From contig NZ_CAKRAS010000002.1 in NCBI RefSeq assembly GCF_934295145.1, forward strand, positions 32,773 through 96,772: DNA of 64,000 nucleotides. The letters are read 5' to 3'. Positions 8,926-17,174 of this stretch are shown in pieces. The translations under genes were made by a program, and so were the position numbers. The first letter of the stretch is position 1, and each line of letters starts with the position of its first letter. The stretch comes from an uncultured Eubacterium sp. GTDB taxonomy: Bacteria > Bacillota > Clostridia > Lachnospirales > Lachnospiraceae. A model generated the notes under the pieces. The model saw only the letters and a program-made list of their open reading frames with translations, made no database searches and was not told the origin of the DNA.

Positions 8926-9807
8926 TTATGCTTCGAATTTTTTTCCAGTCAGCACTTCATATGCCTCTTTATACTTATCAACTGTTTTCTCGATAACCTC
9001 ATCCGGAAGCAGATAATCGCTGTCCGGGTTTGCTTTTAACCAGTCTCTTACAAACTGTTTGTCATAAGACGGCTGACCTTTTCCGGCTTCATATCCTTCT
9101 AATGGCCAGAAACGGGAACTATCCGGTGTCAGCATTTCATCACCGAGAATAACATTTCCATTCTCATCCAGACCAAACTCAAATTTTGTATCTGCGATAA
9201 TGATACCTTTGCTTAATGCATACTCTGCGCATTTTTTGTAAAGTGCAATCGTATAATCACGCAGTTTCTCTGCATACTCCTGTCCTTTACCCGGATAAAT
9301 CTTCTCCAGATTGATCACAGTCTGCTCGTAGCTTACGTTTTCATCATGATCACCAATCTCTGCTTTTGTGGACGGTGTATAGATTGGCTCAGGCAGCTTC
9401 TCAGATTCTTTTAATCCTTCCGGAAGCTTGATACCGCAGACAGTACCATTTTCACAGTAGCTTGCCCAACCGCTTCCAGTAATGTAACCACGTACAATAC
9501 ACTCCACCGGCAGCATCTCCAGTTTCTTACATTTCATGCTGTTTCCATCAAATCTCTCGTTCTGGAAAAACTCCGGCATATCTTTAACATCTGTAGAAAT
9601 CATGTGATTCGGTAAAATGTCTTTTGTAAAATCAAACCAGAACTCTGACATTTTTGTCAGAATGGTACCCTTTTTCTCTACTTTATTTTTTAAAATTACA
9701 TCAAAGGCAGAAATTCTGTCCGTGGCAGTAATGATCAGGCTGTCACCAATATCATAAACCTCACGTACTTTTCCTTCTTTCACCGGTTTGAATGTCTGAA
9801 TGCTCAT
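8926..9807 (-). CDS. purC: SAICAR synthetase (phosphoribosylaminoimidazole-succinocarboxamide synthase)
   Basis: It condenses CAIR with aspartate using ATP to form SAICAR, the substrate of PurB encoded two genes downstream. At 293 residues it is of the longer class of PurC. Visible signatures are YDIGDSLIITATDRISAFD near the N-terminus, ECIVRGYITGSGW, and IIADTKFEFG. AAAGGGG precedes the ATG. It is the first gene of the purC-purF-purB unit and has a promoter-like sequence about 150 bases upstream. No purine riboswitch was recognised in the leader. Confidence 0.96.
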   Translation of the reverse strand: MSIQTFKPVKEGKVREVYDIGDSLIITATDRISAFDVILKNKVEKKGTILTKMSEFWFDFTKDILPNHMISTDVKDMPEFFQNERFDGNSMKCKKLEMLPVECIVRGYITGSGWASYCENGTVCGIKLPEGLKESEKLPEPIYTPSTKAEIGDHDENVSYEQTVINLEKIYPGKGQEYAEKLRDYTIALYKKCAEYALSKGIIIADTKFEFGLDENGNVILGDEMLTPDSSRFWPLEGYEAGKGQPSYDKQFVRDWLKANPDSDYLLPDEVIEKTVDKYKEAYEVLTGKKFEA

Positions 9808-9949
9808 AGCGATTGATTCCCCTTTTCTCTGTATTGTACTAATTTAGTCTCTGTAATTTCTGCGAAGCATGATACTTATAAAAAGTGTTCAGAAATCCGT
9901 TCACATCTGACGCATCATTTTATAAATAAAACTATCGCAATGTAATTTA

Positions 9950-9979
9950 AGTATAATACATTCGAAAAACATTCGTCAA
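9950..9979 (-). promoter_or_regulatory. Candidate promoter for purC-purF-purB
   Basis: On the minus strand, TTGACG (9974-9979) and TATACT (9950-9955) are separated by 18 bases, a good sigma-A arrangement ahead of purC. The spacer contains a tandem CGAATGT repeat, CGAATGT-TTTT-CGAATGT, overlapping the -35. This loosely recalls the CGAA core of Firmicute PurR boxes, but a match to that regulator is only a guess. Confidence 0.6.
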
Positions 9980-9990
9980 TCGACAATGAC

Positions 9991-10095
9991 AGCAGAATAG
10001 AAAAGTGCGTGTAGAAAATCCAGCTTTATTTATTAGTATTTTTGTATATTTTTTCTTACTTATTAGTATTTCTTATATCTATTTTCTATTCTGCT
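9991..10095. repeat. 14-bp perfect inverted repeat flanking tandem direct repeats
   Basis: Arms AGCAGAATAGAAAA (9991-10004) and its complement (10082-10095) enclose a very AT-rich loop carrying TATTAGTATT twice (10031-10040 and 10061-10070, a 30-base period). The structure sits between the 3' end of the MATE gene and the purC promoter. It could end MATE transcripts or act as a regulatory site; the sequence does not decide. Confidence 0.45.
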
Positions 10096-10106
10096 TCTAT
10101 AAATGA

Positions 10107-11435
10107 CTATTCCTTCACACTGCGCCGATAGATTGCCACTGCAAATACTGCGCTCAGTGCTTCTGCCACCCAAAAAGCATGCCATACGCCAACAGCTCCA
10201 AAGAATCGACTAAAAATAAATGCCAGTGGAATAATCAGTACCACATAACGTGATAACGAAATAAGTAAGGATGGTATTCCTTTTCCTAATCCCTCCAGTG
10301 CACCACAGGCTGTAACAGATACTGCAGACAAGATGAAGCCGAAACAGATAATATGTAATGCAGTAACACCAGTCTGAACGGTTTGTGGATTTTCAGCAAA
10401 TGCACCCATCAATTTTCCCGGGATCGTCAGGCATAAAATCATGCCTGCTGTCATAATGCAAATATTCAAGAGCAATGTCAGACGGTAGAGCTGCTCTACA
10501 CGTTTATGTTCCCTTGCGCCATAATTGTAGCCGATCAGCGGGCGCATTCCCTGAATGATTCCGTTGGCCGGCATATATAAGAACGTTTGCAGTTTATAAT
10601 AAATGCCAAGCACCAATACATATGTCTGGGAAAATGCTGCCAGGATCGCATTCAGCGCTGTGGTCAATACGGAAGTCAACGCCATATTCAAAATAGCCGG
10701 CACACCGATACTGTAGAGCTGCTTTGTCACTTCCCTGGTCAAATGCAAATATTCCCGACGGAAGGCCACCCGCTTTGGTTGTTTCAGATATGCAATGATA
10801 TAAATTACAATCGGTACACACTGTCCAAATCCGGTTGCCAGTGCAGCTCCTGCAATTCCAAGTTTTGGAAATGGTCCGATGCCGAAAATGATCATCGGAT
10901 CCAGTATAATATTCAGACCACATCCGATCAGCAGACTTATCATGGTGATTTTCATATTTCCAATTGCCTGATTCATTTTTTCCAAAGTCAGATTCACACT
11001 AAGAATAACAGAAAAAGAAAATACAATTGCTGCATAACGTGTACCAAGTGCAATCACATTCTCGTCTGTGGTAAATAATTTCAAAAAAAACGGAATGCTG
11101 ACAATACATATCATTGTCATAACAATCCCATGAATCACTGCCAGCACCATCCCCTGTGTCAGTGCCTCATCGGCTTTATCTCTTCTTCCAGCGCCAAGAT
11201 ACTGGGCAATCATGGCATTGATGCCGACGCCAAAACCAATGGCTACTGCGTTGATAAAGTTCTGAATCGGAAATACCAGAGAAAGTGCTGTCATGGCATC
11301 CTCACTGATTTTTGCCACAAAATAACTGTCTACAATATTATAAAGCGAATTTACTGCCATGGAGATGACCATCGGAAGGGACATCGACAGCAACAGCGGA
11401 AAAATCGGTTTTTCTTTCATAAATGTCTCGTTCAA
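10107..11435 (-). CDS. MATE-family efflux transporter
   Basis: A 442-residue, roughly twelve-helix membrane protein of the MATE superfamily, which exports cationic drugs or metabolites in exchange for Na+ or H+. The N-terminal half has the family pattern PLLLSMSLPMVISMAVNSLYNIVDSYFV (residues about 13-40), and the GAGRR and NYGAREHKRV loops also fit. The likely start is TTG at 11435, because AGGAGGAG lies 9 bases upstream; the first in-frame ATG is five codons later and has no ribosome binding site. It is a monocistronic gene between purC and the gpmI terminator. The substrate is unknown. Confidence 0.88.
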   Translation of the reverse strand: MNETFMKEKPIFPLLLSMSLPMVISMAVNSLYNIVDSYFVAKISEDAMTALSLVFPIQNFINAVAIGFGVGINAMIAQYLGAGRRDKADEALTQGMVLAVIHGIVMTMICIVSIPFFLKLFTTDENVIALGTRYAAIVFSFSVILSVNLTLEKMNQAIGNMKITMISLLIGCGLNIILDPMIIFGIGPFPKLGIAGAALATGFGQCVPIVIYIIAYLKQPKRVAFRREYLHLTREVTKQLYSIGVPAILNMALTSVLTTALNAILAAFSQTYVLVLGIYYKLQTFLYMPANGIIQGMRPLIGYNYGAREHKRVEQLYRLTLLLNICIMTAGMILCLTIPGKLMGAFAENPQTVQTGVTALHIICFGFILSAVSVTACGALEGLGKGIPSLLISLSRYVVLIIPLAFIFSRFFGAVGVWHAFWVAEALSAVFAVAIYRRSVKE

Positions 11436-11592
11436 TTACTTATACTCCTCCTATCATAAAGCAGATATCACTTTGTTACTCACATCTGATTTATTTGCGA
11501 ATTTTAATCATAACACAAAAATGCAGATCACGAAAGCAGGTTGTCACATGCAGTGCATACAGCACTTCTTTTTTCTGTAAAACGCAAAAAAA

Positions 11593-11628
11593 CGCCACAC
11601 GACAGCACAAAAATACTATCGTGTGGCG
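11593..11628 (-). terminator. Rho-independent terminator after gpmI
   Basis: Perfect 10-bp stem CGCCACACGA / TCGTGTGGCG (11593-11602 and 11619-11628). On the minus strand it is followed directly by a run of seven T residues. It lies 42 bases past the gpmI stop codon and closes the glycolytic gene run. Confidence 0.9.
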
Positions 11629-11669
11629 AAAGAGCTTACTCGCGGAAAATCCACAATTTACTTTGGTAT

Positions 11670-13214
11670 TTATTTCTTAATTAACAAACTGTGACCGGTC
11701 ATTTCCTCCGGCTGTTTTAATCCCATCAGTTCGATCAGTGTCGGAGCGATATCTGCCAGGCATCCACCCTCTGCCAGTCCATAAGACGGATCAGCATTTA
11801 CCAGAATAAACGGTACCGGATTGGTTGTATGAGCAGTATGCGGAGCACCAGTTGTATAATCGATCATCTGCTCTGCATTTCCGTGATCAGCGCAGATAAA
11901 CAGGATTCCGTCTACGTCTTTGACTGCCTGTACAGCATCACCTACCAGGCTGTCCACACGTTCTACGGCTGCAACTGCTGCCGGGATCACACCAGTATGA
12001 CCTACCATATCCGGGTTTGCAAAATTGATGATGATCACATCATATTTGTCGGATTTGATCGCTTCTACCAGATCCATGCCCACTTCCGGAGCACTCATTT
12101 CTGGTTTCAGATCATATGTTGCAACATCTTTCGGAGATGCAACCAGCAAACGTGCCTCATCTACATTCGGTTCTTCCACACCACCGTTGAAGAAGAAAGT
12201 TACATGCGCATATTTCTCTGTCTCAGCCAGGCGAAGCTGTTTTTTGCCCTGTGCCGCAAGGAACTCACCAAAGGTATTTTTGATGGATTCTTTCTCAAAT
12301 GCAATGATCTTGTTCGGGATTGTCTCATCATAATCTTTGAAGCATACATAGGTCAGCGGAATGAACGGGCGCTCAAATCCGGTAAATGCATCGTCACAGA
12401 AAGCTCTGGTGATCTCACGGGCACGATCCGGACGGAAGTTAAAGAAAATAACGGAATCATTTTCTTTTACAACAGAAACCGGTTTGCCTGCCTCATCAGT
12501 GATAACCGTCGGAAGAACGAACTCGTCTGTGACGCCGTCTGCGTAAGAAGCTTCCATAGCTTTTACTGCGTCAGTTGCCTGTACGCCGGTTCCGGATACT
12601 AAAGAATCATATGCTTTCTGGATACGATCCCAGTTGTTATCACGGTCCATTGCATAGTAACGACCGGATAAAGATGCGATCTTACCTACGCCGATCTCCT
12701 GCATTTTTGCTTCCAGCTGCTCGATATAATCTTTTCCGGAAGCTGGCGGTGTATCACGGCCATCCAGAAATGCGTGTACATAGACGTTTGTCAGACCATG
12801 TTTTTTGGCCATTTCAAGGAGACCATACAGATGTGTGATATGACTGTGTACACCACCATCGGATAACAGTCCCCACAGATGCAGGTCAGAATTGTTTTTC
12901 TTGCAGTTTTCAATTGCTGTCAGCAGTCCTTTGTTTTCAAAGAAATCACCATCTTCGATTGCTTTTGTGATTCTGGTCAGATCCTGATAAATGATACGGC
13001 CTGCGCCAATGTTCATATGTCCAACTTCAGAGTTTCCCATCTGACCGTCCGGCAGACCAACTGCCAGACCTGATGCGGCACCCTTTACAAAGGGATAGTC
13101 TTTCATCAGGCTGTCCATTACCGGAGTTTTTGCCATTGCAATAGCGTTTCCTTCCGGATTATCATTTAAGCCATATCCATCTAAAACCATTAATACGACT
13201 GGTCTTTTACTCAT
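11670..13214 (-). CDS. gpmI: Cofactor-independent (Mn-dependent) phosphoglycerate mutase
   Basis: It interconverts 3- and 2-phosphoglycerate in glycolysis. The 514-residue protein is an alkaline-phosphatase-superfamily member: metal and phosphoserine region LMVLDGYGLND and NSEVGHMNIGAGR (Ser about residue 62), GRDTPP, then the C-terminal metal ligands in FANPDMVGHTG and CADHGNAEQM. Starts further upstream are possible, but the ATG at 13214 has TTTGGAGG before it and gives the usual MSKRPVVLMVLDG N-terminus. It is last in the order gap-pgk-tpiA-gpmI and is followed by a strong terminator. Confidence 0.96.
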   Translation of the reverse strand: MSKRPVVLMVLDGYGLNDNPEGNAIAMAKTPVMDSLMKDYPFVKGAASGLAVGLPDGQMGNSEVGHMNIGAGRIIYQDLTRITKAIEDGDFFENKGLLTAIENCKKNNSDLHLWGLLSDGGVHSHITHLYGLLEMAKKHGLTNVYVHAFLDGRDTPPASGKDYIEQLEAKMQEIGVGKIASLSGRYYAMDRDNNWDRIQKAYDSLVSGTGVQATDAVKAMEASYADGVTDEFVLPTVITDEAGKPVSVVKENDSVIFFNFRPDRAREITRAFCDDAFTGFERPFIPLTYVCFKDYDETIPNKIIAFEKESIKNTFGEFLAAQGKKQLRLAETEKYAHVTFFFNGGVEEPNVDEARLLVASPKDVATYDLKPEMSAPEVGMDLVEAIKSDKYDVIIINFANPDMVGHTGVIPAAVAAVERVDSLVGDAVQAVKDVDGILFICADHGNAEQMIDYTTGAPHTAHTTNPVPFILVNADPSYGLAEGGCLADIAPTLIELMGLKQPEEMTGHSLLIKK

Positions 13215-13314
13215 GTTTTCCTCCAAAATATCTGTATCATTGTGCACTCCTGCCAAAAAAATGATTTTCTGCAACTTTTTACTATGGCAAAAGTATCAAT
13301 TTAATTTGAGATAA

Positions 13315-13350
13315 ATTCAGAGCCAAACGGACTCGCGGATGGCTCTGAAT
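13315..13350 (-). terminator. Hairpin between tpiA and gpmI
   Basis: Perfect 10-bp stem ATTCAGAGCC / GGCTCTGAAT (13315-13324 and 13341-13350) with a 16-base loop, about 20 bases after the tpiA stop. On the minus strand the sequence after it (TTATCTCAAATT) is only moderately T-rich. It may be a weak terminator or a processing/stability hairpin between the two genes. Confidence 0.55.
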
Positions 13351-13372
13351 TGTTAAAGCATTGTTAATCTTT

Positions 13373-14125
13373 TTATTTATTGTAGTTTACGATTTTGCCG
13401 AAATCAGCTTTCAGAGAAGCGCCACCTACCAGACCACCATCGATGTCCGGTTTTGCAAATAACTCTGCTGCGTTTCCTGCGTTTACAGATCCGCCGTACT
13501 GAATACGGATTGCTTCTGCAGTCGCCTCATCATAAACTTCTGCGATGCATGCACGGATAGCGCCGCATACTTCCTCTGCCTGATCAGAAGTAGCTGTCTC
13601 ACCCGTTCCGATTGCCCAGATTGGCTCATATGCGATAACTGCTGTTTTTGCCTGATCTGCAGTTACGTTCTGGAATGCGATTTTGATCTGCATACGGATC
13701 CAGTCAAGGTAGATTCCCTGTTTTCTCTGTGTCAGAGTCTCGCCACAGCAGATGATCGGTGTAATGCCATGTTCGAAAGCTTTTAAAACTTTCTTATTTA
13801 CAGTCTCATCAGTCTCTGCAAAATACTCTCTTCTCTCAGAATGTCCGAGAACAACGTATTTTACACCTGCATCTACTAACATATTTGGGGAAATCTCACC
13901 TGTGTAAGCTCCGCTCTCCTCAAAATACATATTTTCAGCGCCGATACAGATATTGCTGCCTTTTGCAGCTTCCATAGCCGGGATGATATCGATTGCCGGT
14001 ACACAAAATACGACATCTACATCTTCGTTCGCTACTAACGGTTTTAACTCGTTCACCAGAGCAACTGCCTCGCTCGGCGTTTTATTCATTTTCCAGTTAC
14101 CTGCGATAATTTTCTTTCTAGCCAT
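13373..14125 (-). CDS. tpiA: Triosephosphate isomerase
   Basis: A TIM-barrel enzyme that interconverts dihydroxyacetone phosphate and glyceraldehyde-3-phosphate. The 250-residue product shows GNWKMN (catalytic Lys), VLGHSERR (catalytic His), AYEPIWAIGTG (catalytic Glu) and the phosphate loop GGSVNAGNA. An ATG three codons upstream (14134) is only two bases from the AAGGAG site; the ATG at 14125 has workable spacing and gives the conventional MARKKIIAGNWKMN start. It lies between pgk and gpmI, separated from pgk by a palindromic element. Confidence 0.96.
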   Translation of the reverse strand: MARKKIIAGNWKMNKTPSEAVALVNELKPLVANEDVDVVFCVPAIDIIPAMEAAKGSNICIGAENMYFEESGAYTGEISPNMLVDAGVKYVVLGHSERREYFAETDETVNKKVLKAFEHGITPIICCGETLTQRKQGIYLDWIRMQIKIAFQNVTADQAKTAVIAYEPIWAIGTGETATSDQAEEVCGAIRACIAEVYDEATAEAIRIQYGGSVNAGNAAELFAKPDIDGGLVGGASLKADFGKIVNYNK

Positions 14126-14212
14126 TTTGCCCATTTCTCCTTATATTTCAATACATAAATTTCCGATTCGTAATATGAATTTTTCAGAAATTCAATTAGT
14201 ACAAAAACATTC

Positions 14213-14318
14213 AAAAATTCCAGATATGGAATCAGTGCAAGGCAGATGAGACGCAGGCGTACATAACGGTACGTCAAGTCTCATCTAACGAAGCAATTAT
14301 TTCATATATGGGATTTTT
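14213..14318. repeat. Long imperfect palindrome (MITE-like element) overlapping the pgk stop
   Basis: A 106-base element. Imperfect 20-base outer arms (14213-14232 and 14299-14318; 3 differences) enclose a perfect 9-base pair AGATGAGAC / GTCTCATCT (14244-14252 and 14278-14286) and an inner CGTAC / GTACG pair. Two of the three outer-arm differences would be G-U wobbles in plus-strand RNA. The right end runs into the pgk stop codon. It looks like a mobile or repeated hairpin element rather than a simple terminator, as no T-run follows in the pgk direction. Confidence 0.6.
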
Positions 14319-15528
14319 ACTTGTCGTTTGCTGCTGCTACGCCAGGCAATTCCTTTCCTTCAAGGAATTCCAGAGAAGCTCCACCACCTGTGGAAATATG
14401 TGTCATCTTGTCACCAAATCCAAGCTGGTTTACAGCTGCTGCGGAATCACCACCACCGATGATTGTTGTAGCATCTGTCTCTGCAAGAGATTTTGCAACT
14501 GCAATCGTACCTTTTGCAAGGATTGGATTCTCGAATACACCCATCGGTCCGTTCCATACAACTGTTTTTGCGGATTTTACTGCATCTGCATATAACTCAG
14601 CTGTTTTTGTTCCGATATCAAGGCCTTCTTTGTCAGCCGGGATTGCATCAGACATAACCACTTCTACTTCGATCTCTGCATCGATCGGATCCGGGAAACC
14701 TGCTGCGATGGTTGTGTCAACCGGAAGAAGTAATTTCTTACCAAGTTTCTCAGCTTTGTCCATCATCTCTTTGCAGTAATCGATCTTGGAATCATCTACT
14801 AAAGAATTACCTACTTCATATCCTTTTGCTTTCAGGAATGTGAATGCCATACCACCACCGATGATCAGTGTATCGCATTTTTCAAGCAGGTTTGAGATTA
14901 CATTTAATTTATCTGCTACTTTTGCACCACCAAGGATTGCTACGAACGGTCTCTCTGGATTGTTGACTGCATTTCCGAGGAAATCGATCTCTTTCTGCAT
15001 TAAGTAACCAACAACAGCTGTATCAACCAGACCTGCAACACCTACATTAGAGCAGTGTGCTCTGTGAGCGGTACCAAATGCATCATTTACAAATACATCG
15101 CAGATGGAAGCGAGATCTTTGGAGAAAGCCTCTCCGTTCTTTGTCTCTTCCGGTCTGAAACGTGTATTCTCAAGAAGGATCACATCGCCGTCTTTCATAG
15201 CTTCTACAGCAGCTCTTGCGTTCGGTCCTACAACTTCCGGATCAGCTGCAAATTTTACTTCCTGTCCTAACAGCTCGGATAAACGTGCTGCAACCGGTGC
15301 AAGCGTTTTTGTCTTTTTATCTTCTTCTGTTTTAACTTTGCCAAGGTGGGAGCAAAGAATTACTTTGCCACCGTCAGCGATCAGTTTTTTGATTGTCGGA
15401 AGAGCTGCAACGAGACGGTTCTCGTCTGTGATCTTGCCATCTTTTAATGGTACGTTGAAGTCGCATCTGCAAAGGACTCTGAGTCCTTTTACATTAATAT
15501 CATCTACTGTTTTTTTATTTAATCCCAT
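14317..15528 (-). CDS. pgk: Phosphoglycerate kinase
   Basis: It makes ATP from 1,3-bisphosphoglycerate in glycolysis. The 403-residue product has RCDFNVPLKDG near the N-terminus, the SHLGK loop, HRAHCSNVG, and the nucleotide-binding GPMGVFE and GGGDSAAAV segments of the C-terminal domain. AAGGAG precedes the ATG. It follows gap by about 150 bases, an interval filled by a terminator-like hairpin pair, so pgk may be transcribed partly by read-through. All catalytic landmarks are present. Confidence 0.97.
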   Translation of the reverse strand: MGLNKKTVDDINVKGLRVLCRCDFNVPLKDGKITDENRLVAALPTIKKLIADGGKVILCSHLGKVKTEEDKKTKTLAPVAARLSELLGQEVKFAADPEVVGPNARAAVEAMKDGDVILLENTRFRPEETKNGEAFSKDLASICDVFVNDAFGTAHRAHCSNVGVAGLVDTAVVGYLMQKEIDFLGNAVNNPERPFVAILGGAKVADKLNVISNLLEKCDTLIIGGGMAFTFLKAKGYEVGNSLVDDSKIDYCKEMMDKAEKLGKKLLLPVDTTIAAGFPDPIDAEIEVEVVMSDAIPADKEGLDIGTKTAELYADAVKSAKTVVWNGPMGVFENPILAKGTIAVAKSLAETDATTIIGGGDSAAAVNQLGFGDKMTHISTGGGASLEFLEGKELPGVAAANDK

Positions 15529-15580
15529 GATATTGTCTCCTTAATCCTGTTTTCTATATTTATTTCGAGTACGCATTTTC

Positions 15581-15644
15581 ATCCTGTTTTTGAATTTATC
15601 TCCGATAAATTCAAAAACAGGATCCGGTCCAAAAGACCGGACCC
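15581..15644 (-). terminator. Overlapping hairpin pair between gap and pgk (terminator plus competing stem)
   Basis: In minus-strand RNA a 10-bp stem (GGGTCCGGTC / GACCGGATCC, 15620-15644, one G-U) is followed by TGTTTTTG, a classical terminator shape. A second, perfect 20-bp stem with a 3-base loop (15581-15600 and 15604-15623) reuses the last four stem bases and the whole T-tract of the first. The two are partly mutually exclusive, so read-through from gap into pgk might be controlled; that is inference. Confidence 0.75.
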
Positions 15645-15680
15645 TGCAGTGAGTCTTTGTTATACTTTATAGAGTGTCGA

Positions 15681-16694
15681 TTATGCTAACTCTGCGAAGT
15701 ATTTGATTGTACGAACCATCTGGCTTGTGTAGCTGTTCTCATTGTCATACCAGGAAACAACCTGAACCTGAGTTGTTCCGTTATCTAACGGAAGAACCAT
15801 TGTCTGAGTTGCATCAAAGAGAGAACCATATGTCATTCCTACGATATCGGAAGAAACGATCTCATCTACGTTGTAACCGAAGGACTCGTTGGAAGCTGCT
15901 TTCATAGCTGCGTTGATCTCATCAACTGTTACGTTACCTTCAACAACTGCATTTAAGATTGTTGTAGAACCTGTAGGGGTCGGTACACGCTGAGCAGCTC
16001 CGATTAATTTACCGGATAACTCTGGAATTACCAGACCGATTGCTTTTGCAGCACCTGTGCTGTTTGGAACAATATTAACTGCTGCAGCACGGCTTCTTCT
16101 TAAATCGCCTTTTCTCTGCGGTCCGTCAAGTGTCATCTGATCGCCTGTGTAAGCGTGGATTGTACACATGATACCGGATTTGATCTTAACAAGGTCGTTT
16201 AATGCCTTTGTCATCGGAGCAAGGCAGTTTGTTGTACAAGAAGCTGCGGAAATAATTGTATCTTCTTTTGTTAATACGTCATGGTTTACGTTGTAAACTA
16301 CTGTAGGAAGGTCGTTTCCAGCCGGAGCGGAAATAACAACTTTCTTAGCACCTGCATTGATATGAGCCTGTGCTTTTTCTTTGGATGTGTAGAATCCGGA
16401 ACACTCTAAAACTACGTCTACGTCTAAAGCACCCCATGGGCAATTATTTGCATCTGGCTCTTTGTAGATTTTGATCTCTTTTCCATCAACTGTGATAGAA
16501 TCCTCACCTGCAGAAACTGTATCAGCTTTTGCATATTTACCCTGAGAAGAGTCATATTTTAATAAATGAGCAAGCATTTTCGGGCTTGTCAGATCGTTGA
16601 TTGCAACGATTTCATATCCCTCTGCACCAAACATCTGTCTGAAAGCAAGACGTCCAATACGTCCAAATCCATTAATTGCTACTTTTACTGCCAT
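15681..16694 (-). CDS. gap: Glyceraldehyde-3-phosphate dehydrogenase, type I
   Basis: It oxidises glyceraldehyde-3-phosphate to 1,3-bisphosphoglycerate with NAD. The 337-residue protein starts MAVKVAINGFGRIGRLAFRQ (Rossmann motif) and contains the catalytic SAASCTTNCLAPM, with Cys as nucleophile, and SWYDNENSYTSQM near the end. The ATG at 16694 follows AGGAGG; longer in-frame starts upstream would add a low-complexity leader that homologues lack. It heads the glycolytic run and has its own promoter-like sequence about 110 bases upstream. Confidence 0.97.
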   Translation of the reverse strand: MAVKVAINGFGRIGRLAFRQMFGAEGYEIVAINDLTSPKMLAHLLKYDSSQGKYAKADTVSAGEDSITVDGKEIKIYKEPDANNCPWGALDVDVVLECSGFYTSKEKAQAHINAGAKKVVISAPAGNDLPTVVYNVNHDVLTKEDTIISAASCTTNCLAPMTKALNDLVKIKSGIMCTIHAYTGDQMTLDGPQRKGDLRRSRAAAVNIVPNSTGAAKAIGLVIPELSGKLIGAAQRVPTPTGSTTILNAVVEGNVTVDEINAAMKAASNESFGYNVDEIVSSDIVGMTYGSLFDATQTMVLPLDNGTTQVQVVSWYDNENSYTSQMVRTIKYFAELA

Positions 16695-16750
16695 TTTTTC
16701 ATTCCTCCTAGAATTAAAATGTATCCGGATCATCCGGTGGTTTATTTTTG

Positions 16751-16787
16751 GATGTCTCATCTGTTGTCTGTTCATTGATGTCTCATC
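16751..16787. promoter_or_regulatory. Direct repeat in the gap leader
   Basis: GATGTCTCATC occurs at 16751-16761 and again at 16777-16787, a 26-base period, in the leader between the gap promoter and start codon. It could be a regulator site or an RNA element. No CggR-type regulator gene is adjacent. Confidence 0.4.
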
Positions 16788-16799
16788 CAATCTGCTTAT

Positions 16800-16828
16800 A
16801 TTTTAACGAATATGACTGATTTTTTCAA
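16800..16828 (-). promoter_or_regulatory. Candidate promoter for gap
   Basis: On the minus strand TTGAAA (16823-16828) and TAAAAT (16800-16805) are separated by 17 bases. Upstream DNA is strongly A-rich on this strand, as in UP elements of highly expressed genes. Confidence 0.6.
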
Positions 16829-17046
16829 TACTTTTCAAGCGCTAATTTTAACTTTGTTAATTTTTTCACCATCTTGTTTCTTTTTTTCTCTTTTTTTAGC
16901 AATTTGTACAAGATTTCACAATGGTTATTTTTCAATATTGATGCTTTATCCCAAGAAGCCAACCTGATTTTTATGCTATTTGCACAAAACTTTTTCCTTT
17001 TTTTAGAATTTTGATGATTTTTCCTATTCAAAATGCACGGATTGGA
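16829..17046. other. AT-rich spacer between divergent gap and PHP promoters
   Basis: About 220 bases with long T-runs on the plus strand. A Lys/Asn-rich open frame here (about 16825-17031, minus) is judged low-complexity noise, as it lacks a ribosome binding site and a recognisable domain. Apart from possible UP-element A-tracts for gap, nothing else is seen. Confidence 0.5.
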
Positions 17047-17076
17047 TTGACAAAAATGTAGTGCTGTGTTTATGAT
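17047..17076 (+). promoter_or_regulatory. Candidate promoter for the PHP phosphoesterase gene
   Basis: TTGACA (17047-17052) and TATGAT (17071-17076) with an 18-base spacer, about 100 bases before the ATG at 17175. This is a near-consensus sigma-A promoter. Confidence 0.7.
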
Positions 17077-17174
17077 AGTTTCATGAAACCGCGTAACTGC
17101 GCTGTTTATAGCAGTTTATATTTTGCATAATATACAATATAAGTCTTATGATCACCTTGAAAGGAGCTGTTTTT

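Noticed and set aside
9808..9949. Possible purine riboswitch in the purC leader
   Set aside because: A weak 7-bp ATTTCTG/CAGAAAT stem is present, but the conserved purine aptamer core and a terminator were not found.
11829..12602. 257-codon plus-strand open frame inside gpmI
   Set aside because: It is wholly antisense to gpmI, has no ribosome binding site or recognisable domain, and its composition follows the codon pattern of the minus-strand gene.
16825..17031. 68-codon Lys/Asn-rich minus-strand open frame upstream of gap
   Set aside because: Low-complexity A-rich promoter DNA; no domain, no ribosome binding site, overlaps the gap promoter.
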